Positions 47,001 through 58,135 of a DNA stretch of 64,000 bases are shown here, piece after piece. Below the pieces are notes generated by a model. The model searched no databases. It was not told where the DNA came from and saw only the letters and a program-made list of their open reading frames with translations. Position numbers and translations under genes: made by a program. Position 1 is the stretch's first letter, and every line of letters begins with the position of its first letter. The stretch comes from Lepidodermella squamata (Eukaryota > Gastrotricha). The DNA is taken from the NCBI GenBank assembly GCA_047495785.1, contig JBLDXI010000055.1:1054001-1118000 (forward strand), in the 5' to 3' direction.

Positions 47001-50000
47001 ACGGCGCGCCTAACGGGCTTATAAGAGATTCTTTACGAAAGAATGGCCGAGCTCGCATATGGCGTTGTGCTAGATCGCGCTTTACAGTTGAATTGCCGAT
47101 CAACACGTGGGCACATTTTAATAAGTGGCGTCTTTTGCTGGAGAAAAAGCGTATATTATTATAAGAGCGATGTCCCTACACATTCTCTTATGCTAGGCTA
47201 TATAGCCGCTGGTATAGTAGCGCGTTGTCGTCAAAGCCGAAAAATCAATGTTCTACTCATAGAGATTACTTAGGCGTCAGATCAGTAGTTTCGATCAGAG
47301 AATTAACAAGAATTAACAATTTATGGGATAGAAACATGCCGTTTTTAGCCATCAGATAAGGAAAATAATATCATTATTTTATGACTACATTGATCCGCTC
47401 ATAGATTCAGAGGGCTACATACCAGGGTCTCGGTTCTCGGTAACAAAACAATTTAGCGCGACCATATGGTATTGGGTTTTATCAAATGGGCAAATTCACC
47501 AGATATAACTGAAATCGCTCCAACTATTAGCTGTACATATTTTCAGCTTATTGATTTCGAGTCAGACACGCGGGGTTATTAGCCGTAATTTCCCAAAGGA
47601 AAATAAGGCATTTTAAAATATCCTAGAAGATTCGAACAAGTTATGATGCTACTTTTAGGGATTTCGACGAGAAATTTGTCAGTATCAAACCAAAGCTTCG
47701 ACTTGCTTTTGAAATACTTCGATTAAGATTCGGTTAGATTCGGCAAGGGTTTCAAGCCTTAGGACTAGTGATCAGACATCAAATATTAGCTTCTTTTAGT
47801 TGGAAACTCAACATTTTTATGTGAAGTCAAGGTATGGTAAATATTGTCCCAATTTAGTCAAATTATTCTGCATCATTATATGCGATAGAATTGTAAAGGG
47901 CTGCTACCATTGTTGTAGAATAGGAAAATGTGTTTCTGGCATCACGTACCTGGCGAGGAAGTAACCTGCGGCGATGGTTGTCGGGTATTGTCACTTATTG
48001 ACGATGCGGGCAATTGTTGTTGTTTGTTGCCAACTGGCTGTACTGCTGTCGAGCCACTTTCGCTAGCACTTGCTACCGGTAGTGAAGATCGCGGATGAGG
48101 TGATAAAATTATCTTCGGCACTGAAAATTTACAACAGCGCAATTATTATAATCCTCGATTATCCGGGTTTTTACAGAACGTGACGCAAATAAGAAGCCGG
48201 TTAATCACGCGTAAATACATCGTGTAACATGCTACTTACCGCACATGAAATAAACGTATAGCGCAAAATTGTCGGCACTTGGGCACTGCGCCGTCGCGTC
48301 CGCGTCCACGTTGCCTGTCGATTGGGCCGGCGTGTTTGACATAGCTTTGTTGGCCGGTTGAGCAGCGGCAAGTGAAGACCTGCCGTAGATGGTACCAAAC
48401 GTTGTTTCGTTGATGAACAGCTTGCAAGAACGCTTCCGTTCACATTGATTGCGTATCACCGTTTGCGTTTGAGGTGCGTAGCAGTAAACTTGAAAGAAAA
48501 AATTGTCAACTCTCATAAAATCGACTCAAGACTGGTAATTAACCATTTCGCTTAGCAGTGGAACACGTTTTATCGCCAGCGGGAGGCCTGAAGTCATAGA
48601 CTGCTGTCGTTATCACCAACCAATCTTGCTTTTCTGGGCATGTCAGTCGCATAACGTCATTTGTACAAAACCGAAGGTATTGCGGCAAATTTTTCACTGA
48701 AAAAAACATGCACAAATATATAACTCGTCACATTGATTTTCTTGGCCTTCAGTCATCAGGGAATGATAATGTTGGCGAGTTTCAGATACACAACGGGCGA
48801 AGCAAAAAAATGGCGCGCCCGATCGCTTTAGTTTCCGAAAAACTATAACCGCATCTAACCTTTTAAGACCCGCGGGACCTTTCGGAAAGATCAAGTTAAC
48901 TAGTCCGGAAACCAAAAATCAGCCCACCTCCCCGATACGTTTGCCAAGCATTGCGTTGTACCAATAAAATGATAGTGGTCCAGCAAAATGACCTCATACA
49001 TTTGAATCTATTTTGAATTCCTACGATTGCGATTAATTAATTAATTTCCCAGAATCCGCTGAAAAGCATAATTTTCAAGTATTGCATTAATCATTGTTCA
49101 TTATTGGCATCACAGAAACCTTTGCAGCCATACCCGAATCGGGCGACCCTAATGTTTCAAAATTTTCGGAAGCACTTGAGGATTACAGGCTACGCAGGTT
49201 TCAAACCTTGGTTGTGGACTGAAGCGGCCTGAAAACTGCAGGCTTTTTGCGGAAACTCGGACCGAATTTTCGGGCTTTTGAGCCGCCAAATGATAGCCTG
49301 GGCCTCATTATTATGTGCGTGTGTAATATAACCCAAGTCATCGAAGATGGACCATGTTGAAGGCGAAAGTCGTATCACTTGTGATTTTTCCATTCATTGG
49401 ATCAAAACTTCCTGCTCCATAAATTCTCAATTGCAGTCGCGGAACCAACCTGCGTTGTGTCCCCAACCACAATGAAGCCATGCATCTTGATCAACCACTT
49501 GATCAACTTTTGATCTTGACGGCCAGATAATTGTGATTAAATTGCTATGACTTGAGCATCGATATACCCTTATCGTGGTACTTCGGCTCTTTTGAAGTAT
49601 AGAGCAAAAACGTATTTAGGGCAAATGCCGAAAATGTAGATCTTTGGGTCACGGGCGGTCAACATATCGTGGGTCTCCATGGGTTGAGGGTCCATCATTT
49701 TGGCCCATTCAAATTTCTGGACACACATACACGGAGCATTTCTAGCTCAGTCAATCCTTTGGGGACCTGGGAAGATTTCAGCATCAGTGAAAGAGTATTT
49801 CTGGCCTGTAATTTGTTTTCCTCTCGCATTTTATGAGAGTCAATCGGTGAGGGCAGTACATTACGGTTTATAGGCGGGCTTAATTTCAATCTTTTTTGTC
49901 TCGGTGGGAACATTAAGTCATGTTAGTTTTGGCTTCATTGCAATTTGTTGTCTCACTTGGAACTTTCGCTCATGGTAATAGTTTTCAAATAAATTACTTT

Positions 50001-53000
50001 TAGGAGATGGATGACACTGGTAGGACGCGATGACGGTACACGGGCGTTGAACACTGCTCGTATAATCGAAGAGATCAGCAACGCGCACAGTACATGACGA
50101 CGTTGTTTTGCACCGGCTTCGAATTGTTTGAACATTGTTCTGAAACAGAAACAAAAATATCAACGGTTTTACAAAAGCGACAGTAATTTCTTTTAATTTT
50201 CAACTCTGCATCCACGCCGGAAATGCGGTCGTGTTTATCAGTCGGAAATTCGATTTCTCTGTATTAGCCAATAAATAAACCAACAACTAACAGCTGTTCG
50301 ATTGAATTCGGGCGCGTTCCAGCGTTCATTGATGAGTTATCGTTATGTCGCAATTTCCCGAATTGACGCCAATTTGTTAGAGGCGCGTTTGCGAATTAAC
50401 AAATTACCGGCAATAACTGTACATAATCAACACTGGACCAGGTTGGCGTCTATAGCGCCGCGCATCTAATTCGCCGCCATTCACTCAAATTATGCCAAGT
50501 CGCGAGATGGTGCTGATCGGCGAGCGGAACTAAAGATTCCGAAAGCAGACGCGCGCATGTGCAACTAATAAAAATTATGATATGCCAAGCTTATTTCACT
50601 GTTTCAATATTCCTCATCATTACCAGCGCTCTGTGGCGCCGACAGCGCCGGAAACGCGCAAGATGGTAAGGTCACGCAAGATCGACAAATAACGCTTGCA
50701 TATGTTAGGGAATTTTCAGGTCAAAGCGTGGAGTACGCGGTAAATAATTACCGGGAAGGTGTCAACGCCGAGGTGCTCATCGGAATTCATATCATTTCAT
50801 TCCGTATGGAAGCACTCTTATCGCCGTGGAATTTGCATTTTCTAGCAGACGGACGCTACCGGTTTTGCACCGTGTGTCGTGTTTTTTATTTGAGCTGCAA
50901 CAATTTTCGGAAAGTATTCGGGGTAAACAAAATATTCCCAGCAGTGGCAGCGACGATGATTGATGATTGAGTATTAATTTCCTCATTTTTGCATTTAAAC
51001 AAATATTGTCACCGATATACTATATGTTATATATAAATATAACAAGGGCCGCTATATTTGTCAACTCGGTTTTTCCGGCTGCTTTTCATCCGCATTACAA
51101 CGACAAGCCACGTCAAAACAACAAATCGAATTTGGCGATAAGTGACACAAGTCTGGTATATTGTTTACACCGGCTTTGTCGCTAGTACTCATGTGAAGGC
51201 GAATTTGCAGCGGGTGGGTTTGGCTAAAAAGGCACAATCTAGGAAAACAACTTCACCTGTGCGATCGATGTGCGCAAGCTGAGAGGTGCGCGAATGAAAG
51301 TGAATTCGTGATGAGGTGAGCGCGTGCGCAGAAAATGAGCCGGTAGCGCGTCGCTCGCGCGCCAGCCGACGGTTCAGCAGCCCGCCCGCGGCTATTTATT
51401 CTCGCTAGCAATATCGAACATTTATGAGCTGTTTAAAACCCGCCGTCGTCGCCCCTTAATAGAGGTGTCGCCGGCTCTGGCGATTAACAGATACTAATAT
51501 TTGAGTGATAGCAAAGTCTCGGTGAGATGCAACGTTTGCGAGGTGAGATTACCGCCTGCAGAGCAAAGTTGTTGCTGCCTCAATTATTTATTGCGCTAGT
51601 CGGATTGAAAGTTCATTCAAATATGCCCAACCTTCTTTGATGATTCAATCCCTCGATTTTTGGACGCGGAAAAAGAATCAGAGCGCCCGGCTGAAATAAG
51701 AATGTGACACCTATGGCGGGCCAAAAATATATTGCGCGAGGAAATGAAGCGCGAGCTGACATACAAATTGCTACAACTGGCTCAGCATCACGTTTTGTCG
51801 CGCTGTCAAGTGCCGCAGACGCGAACCAAGTCGCTCATATCAACCGCGAAATTCTGGTCTATATTAAACTGCGCGCAGGCGAGCGGCAGAAGTGGTGCAG
51901 TCTTGATAATTTAATTGCTGCCTTATTCGCCCTGATTAATGGCAGCTAGAATCACTATGTCTGCATTGTTTCATATTTAACAAATTTGGCACGAAAAGTG
52001 TTAAAAACAGCGTCATTTTCGACATCTGTTTTGGGAACGGTTTTATGATATCGTTAAAATAGTCACAAAATGAAACGCGACAAGAATAAAACAATATAAA
52101 CGTCTGTATATGTGAAGAAATACACCTGAAAAATTCTTACCTTGAAATATTGACAAGAAAGATCGATTGGCGAGCTGGTAGAATGAAGCAGTCCGGAGGG
52201 CGATGACGAAGGAACAACACATGCGCTCGGATCTCGGACAGCTTCATCGTTATTAGGCAGCGGATACAAAGATAGCAGAAAAACGGTCGAATCAGCGTTT
52301 GGACAAGTTAAAGTTAACACATCGTTCGAGCAGGCAGTAAATTCTCGATACACAGAAACGTCATCGAGAGCTGAAAAATGACAAAAATGCATGAAATATA
52401 GGTATTTACAAATGTTGTTGTAGAAGGGTCGCAACAAATCAAAGAAAATCCCAACAATTCGCTAATCAGTTAAATTTTTGAAATGCATTTTACCCAAACT
52501 TCCCAAACTCTACATCCCGGATCAGTTACGAAAACTTTTTGAAATTTGAAACATGATCTATAGAGAGTTAAGCCTTTAAGACCATTCGCTTTGATATTGA
52601 GAAATTTAGGGAAAATATTGAAAATTAGGAACTTACAGGTGCGTAAGAATGAAGCAGCTCTACTGCGTAAGAAAGGATTAACTTTCTCGAAAGGATGCTG
52701 ATGCTGATGTTGATAGCTGTAATGCCGATAAAACGAATTTAAGCCGCGAGAATCGTTGTTGCTTCCCGAATCGTAGTAGGTGTTGTACGAGTAAGCGGCG
52801 TAAGCCGGCGACGCATCGGCATCGTCAGCCGTCATAACGATGACTTGGCAGAGGAAAAATGCAGCGCTTTGAACTAAAAACAGTTTGAAAGCTATTTGTT
52901 GAGCCGTTGTTGCGATTGTCCGACAGGGTTGTGATCTGTGTTTTTTCGCCGAGCCATCACTCGCGAAGTGTCGATTTGACGCGGCCCCGGCGTTAGCAAC

Positions 53001-53036
53001 TGCCGAGCTAATGAAAGCTAGACCGCGTCTAACCAT
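44014..53036 (-). CDS. EVA-1-type receptor: two SUEL lectin domains, one membrane span, Q-rich tail
   Basis: Eight exons (52637-53036, 52141-52370, 49998-50139, 48544-48696, 48240-48488, 47950-48120, 44897-45235, 44014-44744) give 804 residues. The first SUEL/galactose-binding lectin domain (about 146-255) shows ACSNDVLTLTCP and RSRCKTTSSCTVRVADLF; the second (about 262-391) shows FCTNDVMRLTCP and NQCERKRSCKLFI. A Ser/Pro-rich stalk ends FRLFSDWLFALDYIQ, then the span VIATAALGVCVGLLLGAAVL and a cytoplasmic tail with polyglutamine. This is the layout of EVA-1/EVA1C, a co-receptor of SAX-3/Robo for Slit in axon guidance. The N-terminus has about 46 residues before the first hydrophobic segment, unusual for a signal peptide. 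Introns reach 2.7 kb. Exact exon ends are inferred. Confidence 0.85.
44415..44495 (-). repeat. Polyglutamine-encoding CAG/CAA repeat in the EVA-1 tail
   Basis: Mixed CAA/CAG codons on the minus strand give runs such as QQQPTQQQQPTQQ and a run of nine or more Gln. Length variation between individuals is likely. Confidence 0.75.
45236..47949 (-). other. Long intron 6 of the EVA-1 gene
   Basis: 2.7 kb without supportable coding sequence, many GC-rich short palindromes (for example GGCGCGCC at 47003-47010) set in AT-rich DNA. About 50 times the usual intron length here, so it may carry regulatory sequence. Confidence 0.5.
50140..52140 (-). other. Long intron 2 of the EVA-1 gene
   Basis: 2.0 kb; a CpG-rich island-like patch at about 51240-51480 (GCGCGTGCGC, CGCGTCGCTCGCGCGCC) stands out. 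No coding region seen. Confidence 0.5.
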
Positions 53037-55124
53037 GGTCCATGAGTCGGCGATCTAATAAATTCATGACAGCCATAACGACACCTTGAACTGCATGTTT
53101 ACGTCGCGTGACCAACAGTAGCTGCAGCCCAGTTATAGCCGAAAAATCGCATATAAAAAGAAAAACGACTCGATATATCGGCGTGATCCAATGGAGGCCG
53201 ACGACAGCAGGTAAATTTTAATTATTCAAAGCTCAACATTGAAGACTATCACAGGAGAATAATAAATTTTTGATGCTATTAAACCTCCTATATCAGTTGC
53301 TAGTATAAAAGAAAAAATCATTGCATTATTTTATAAAAATGTTGGCAAATCGAAGTTTTATATGGGTGCCTGAAACTGGTGACCGTAATTTTACGACCTT
53401 ACCCTCAAGCAAGTATTTGACACCTTTGTTCATGCGCGAGGACAAATCTAAGAAGATGGCACACTTTTATTAGCTTCCGGGGTCCACGATACAATGATGT
53501 AAATCTCGAGTGCGCGATAAAAGCGCGAAATGTTAAACTGGCACCGGTTCCGTGTTGCAGTACATGGAAAGTCTTTACGCAAAGCGTGCGCCATAGGTGC
53601 GGTATATTAAAGATAATATGCAATTCTGGAGAGCCACGTGCGTTTAGAGTAACAACTAGACGCGCAACAAAATGTTTCTCGTGTAGCATTGATATCATAT
53701 ACTCCGATGTTATTGTTGCCAAAAGAAGAAACACAGAAAATTAAGCGCAAAAAGGCAGCGAAGACGATGCTAATGATGAGAAAGGACCCGCAGGATATTT
53801 TCACGCTTCTCTATCTCTCGCATATTATCGCGTAAAATACATTATTCATTTGTACACAAATCTTACTGATAATGCAATAATAATAATGGAGGTAAATTCA
53901 CAGATCCACGATGAGCGCGTGTGTACAAAGTCTCAACTGTAATAACATGAATTAATATTGTAAGAGATCGACTTCTTAGAGTTATTTTCGTACATTTTAC
54001 TACTAACCAAGATATAATGTGGAGCTTTGATAATGTGTTTCATCTTAGCGGCCGAATTTCAGTTTTCGCATGCATTTTTAGATTGTTGGTGCACTTAACA
54101 TGATTACCTGAAGAGGGTGGAGAGCATACTAAACCTCAGGATCCCGGATATTGTAGTATGTGTATGAAGAGGAGCTCTCAAATTCGGCTCAGGCTTTATG
54201 ACGAGAGGTTTATAGATTAAAGCCGTCTGCTTGTAGCCTTTCCTCGCTTCTGAAGACATCAGCGAGAGACGTGGGAGGGTCAGCCGAGGCAAATTGTGGT
54301 ATTAATCAGAGGACTGCATTAGCAAAAACACCGAGCAATGCTATATGGCCATTATATGTTATCATTAGCGGCAAGTATCAGATACGAAGACGAAGATGCG
54401 GTGAACTTTACTATCAGTTTATCTGACGCATCAGAGGCGTGGAAAGAATTTGGGCGAACAGGTAGCAGTGTTTCCGGGCTACGTGCGCAAAATCTTACCA
54501 GACGGCGCTCAATTATAGCGATCATAAATCGCAACATTTGGCCATCGGTCACGCGCCATTATTTGCCGAGAGGAAGAGCATTCCAAGTCGTAGCGCTTAT
54601 GTTGCGAATGCAAGTTGATGGGCGAAATGGTGACAATACTATACCGAAACCTAGTACAGTAATTTGCCGGTGTGGGAAAAACATGTGGGCAGCATGCAAA
54701 AAATTATCCCGAATAGCCGACCATCAATCTCAATCATATTATTTTCGGACAATTGAGTTATCGCATGGCTAAATTATGGCGACCACTTATGCGCCGTGGA
54801 CACAAGTGATCCGCACGAATAAAAAGTCCTAAAAATATTATTATGGTAATGATTTTATCACTCTGAGTGGATGAGTTCGTTGCCGATATGTCTCACTGCC
54901 GCGTGGTTGTTTTGAATTCAAGATAACCAGTGATCGCTAGGAGAGATGATAACGAAATCGTGAGAAAAGAAGAAGACGAGCATGCTAATGTTGTTTTACT
55001 GCTTTTTTATAAGATTATGTAATGAGGTAATGCATTTATATTGAAAGTTGCGCGGAACTTAATGGCGTTATAATACCTCTACTCTATTACGCCTTATAAA
55101 CAAGACTGAAGAACAAGTTGTTTC

Positions 55125-55138
55125 TTTTTTGGCGCGCC
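55125..55138 (+). promoter_or_regulatory. E2F-like site
   Basis: TTTTTTGGCGCGCC contains TTTGGCGC, the E2F/DP consensus, 2.1 kb upstream of the EVA-1 start codon and 3.0 kb upstream of EMSY. Role unproven. Confidence 0.25.
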
Positions 55139-57483
55139 GCGCTGTCGCCGCCGACATGGCATAATCGCAATCGCCAATCGCGCGGAACTGCGAAGACTTG
55201 TATAATGAAGAACACCGATATTATTATATCGTTCGACATCTTATTATAATATTACTTTTGTCGTTTTGGCGATGTTTATTGCCGGCAGCAGCTGACAGGC
55301 GAGCAAAATTCGCGTAATCTTATTCACAATTTACTGCAATTGTACATATATATTTATTAATATAAAACACAGCAAATAATAACAATAACAACAACATGAT
55401 CGAACAATATAATTTGCCTACGGCGGTGTGTGCCTTAGACTCTGCGCCTGTTTTGCTATTAAAATACTGCGTGGACCGCGCCACTGACGCCTCTCGCTCT
55501 CTCGCTGCATCCAAAATAAACTGCAGCCATTTCGAGCAAGTGAAAAGCGCATATTCATGAGCCACGCGCTTGCCGTAAATTACAGACCAGGAAGACGTCG
55601 CGTAGATGGTTGGCACGTGGCTTTGCGACTTGAGGCAAAATTACTTACCACTTATATAGCAAGGTATAGTCGGCTAAAAAACACTTATTTCGCACCTGTA
55701 TGAAGTTGATTATCGAAAATACAGTCAACAATGGGCTGTATTTTGCTGTTATAAATGCGCCAATACTGATGAACCTCAATATTTCGTACCCTATTTAATG
55801 CGAGCGATACTGGCCAAGACAAAATTTACGAGGATTCATAAAGTTTCAATATCAAGTTGACAAACATTTTCAGCAAGAGTGCGCAAATGCTAAACATTGA
55901 TTTTTTCGAATTTATATTACTACAAGAATGTGATTATTGTACAGAGTATTTATGCTACTTTATTTGTCAAATAGCTGCTTTATTGGGGATATATAACTCA
56001 GACGCACAATGATGGGCGTATATTCTAAGCGCAGTCTGTTATCTTGCACCACACAGCTGGCTGCTTGCGTGGATTTGGGCTGTAGGAAACATTTGTGCCG
56101 TAAAATATTCGCGGCCGCTGTCCGAAAAACGCAAGTATTGAATGAGTCTACTCTCTGCTTCTAATTTCATGCACAATCTTTACCGCTTATTTTCTCGAGA
56201 AAAAATATTTCGAAGGTGAGCGATAAACGCAAGAATAATCTCAAACTAATTTGGCAAATATTTGCAGTGCAGTGCTCTCATCTTATCGCAGAAAGTGCGG
56301 AAAAATCCACGATAAGATGACCGTGAAAATAATATACCTAGCTAGCTTTTCGTTTCAGACTTGATCCAATGGCGGAGAGTCATTGTGTCAGTATCTGAAG
56401 CAATCTAGCTTACCCAAGCAGAAAGTGCTGGCTGAGGCAGAATGAATGCACAAAAGGCCACAGGCCATATTGACTAACATTTCGAGAAAATTCATGGAAT
56501 GAAACGAGGTTCAGCTACCAGCTAACATTCGATTGGCGAGCAGCTATCAGCAAACCCATCATATTCGAATTTCACGTCGCATATTCATGCGATTAGTCGC
56601 TACTCCATGCGTGACAATCAATATTCTCCAAGGTAAAGAGCAATAATCGCAATGATTGTGTGGACTACACCAAAATTACCAAAATGTAAAATATTGGCTA
56701 AAAAGAGCTTTTGCGTTCATTAGTTTGAATTGCGGTCTCTATATTGTGCGGCCTCTCCATGAAAAGTGGATATGCGCTATGGTTTATTAGGTTCCCCTCT
56801 TCCCACAGCCCAGAGACCAGTCAAGAGTCATGTCAAGTTCGATCTCCTCCTTTATACAAATTGTGTTGGCTGCGATTGTGCAGGATCCCGTTTTCCCCTT
56901 TTGGCAGGAGGTGACGTGAGGGAGTGAGGCGTGCCTGCATCTAAGAGGAGCTCGAAGTCGTTTCGCCGCTTAAGTCCGCTAGTTAAACAGCATCGGTAGC
57001 AAGATCCATGGTCTGCATGTGGTGGTTGATTACCAAAAATTACTATCCCAATAACCGAATTCATGCTCGGAAGCAAACTGCAGAAAAAATGCCAACCCAT
57101 GCCAACCGAAACGATCATTTTGCATGATGAAACCGTGGTAAAATTGTACCAATTTTTGCAAGCTGCTCACTAATCCTATATTGTCTAGATTTAATTTTAG
57201 AATGTGTAAAAAAATGAATGAACATTTGTTGAAGACGCCCCACGAAACTGGAACCCCGAGAATTCGACCATTTTAGCAGATTTTGATGCGGCAAATTAAA
57301 ACAATTAATGGGCATATTTTATTATTAAATTACTCATCATAATAAAAGAGCAATTTAAATATTTTTTATGATAAACAACTGTGAAAAGTAAATTATCGCA
57401 AAAATATTGGAAGGGACGTGCGAGACGACGAGAGAGAGCCGAGACGAGAAGCCCGACGAGAAGACACGAAGTATGCTGGAGTT

Positions 57484-57507
57484 TGGTGGTTGGTGGTTGG
57501 TGGCTGG
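57484..57507 (+). repeat. GGTGGTTGG tandem repeat, G-rich strand
   Basis: Repeated TTGGTGG units give many GG pairs at regular spacing, enough for a two-layer G-quadruplex in principle. Confidence 0.5.
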
Positions 57508-57642
57508 TTTTTTGTTTCTTTCGACGTTCGACGAAACAAAGAATGCCGCCTCAGTAGGCTCACTGTTGCGCATTTGCAAGCCGTTAGGCTGTTGCGCAAA
57601 TCTCCAACTTGAGCCTAATACGCGAAATCATTAACAGTTTCC

Positions 57643-57852
57643 TCACGCAGTAACGACTGGCATGTCATCGGGTTTCATTTTGATGTAGGGTTTTACTTGC
57701 TTGTTGTAGTAGTTCTGTACTATGCCCATCATTATGGGAATCGGCGTATCGAAAATTTGGCGAAAAACTAGCCACAGAAGCCCATCCCTTGCACGATTGC
57801 CTCCTGAGAACCTGTATTCGTGAATTCTTATTGAAAGGTCCGATATGCACAA
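57643..57852 (-). CDS. Possible small protein exon (uncertain)
   Basis: A minus-strand frame reads, after a non-ATG opening, LLWLVFRQIFDTPIPIMMGI and QNYYNKQVKPYIKMKPDD to a stop at 57643. The membrane-like first part and basic/aromatic end look like a small mitochondrial membrane protein. Upstream on the same strand an ATG frame (PIKPQAFIQQLGLKMLDVL) near 57960-58040 could be its first exon, but I could not find a splice that keeps the frame. Treat as a candidate only. Confidence 0.2.
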   Translation of the reverse strand: MCISDLSIRIHEYRFSGGNRARDGLLWLVFRQIFDTPIPIMMGIVQNYYNKQVKPYIKMKPDDMPVVTA

Positions 57853-58100
57853 CCGTTGCCTCTGGGTTCGAGCTTCCCCAAATGTTATCTCCTATTTCCT
57901 ATATCGAAATCAAATTGCAATTTGCAGTTTGCTGTAGTGCACTGAATTGATAAGTAATACCTAATACATCCAACATCTTGAGTCCCAGTTGTTGGATGAA
58001 TGCTTGAGGCTTGATTGGCACTAGCTGCATCAGCGATAATGCCCTATTAACTTATCGATTTATTTTTGTTTAGATGTCTTAAATGTAGCTTGCTATCGAC

Positions 58101-58108
58101 TATCGATA
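58101..58108 (+). promoter_or_regulatory. DRE-like palindrome TATCGATA at the EMSY start
   Basis: TATCGATA, the DREF-binding DNA-replication-related element of insects, 28 bp upstream of the EMSY start codon, with a related TTATCGATTT about 50 bp further up. An acceptor-like TTTAG ends at 58073. Confidence 0.4.
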
Positions 58109-58135
58109 ATAAACTCGATTCACGGCGCTTCTCAA

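Larger units (their letters stand above)
53037..58135. other. 5-kb region upstream of EVA-1 and EMSY without a convincing gene
   Basis: Mixed GC-rich and AT-rich blocks. Notable points are an E2F-like site (55125-55138), an orphan 144-codon ATG frame (54338-54772), a GGTGGTTGG repeat at 57484-57507 and a small minus-strand frame at 57643-57852. Probably mainly regulatory DNA for EVA-1. Confidence 0.45.
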
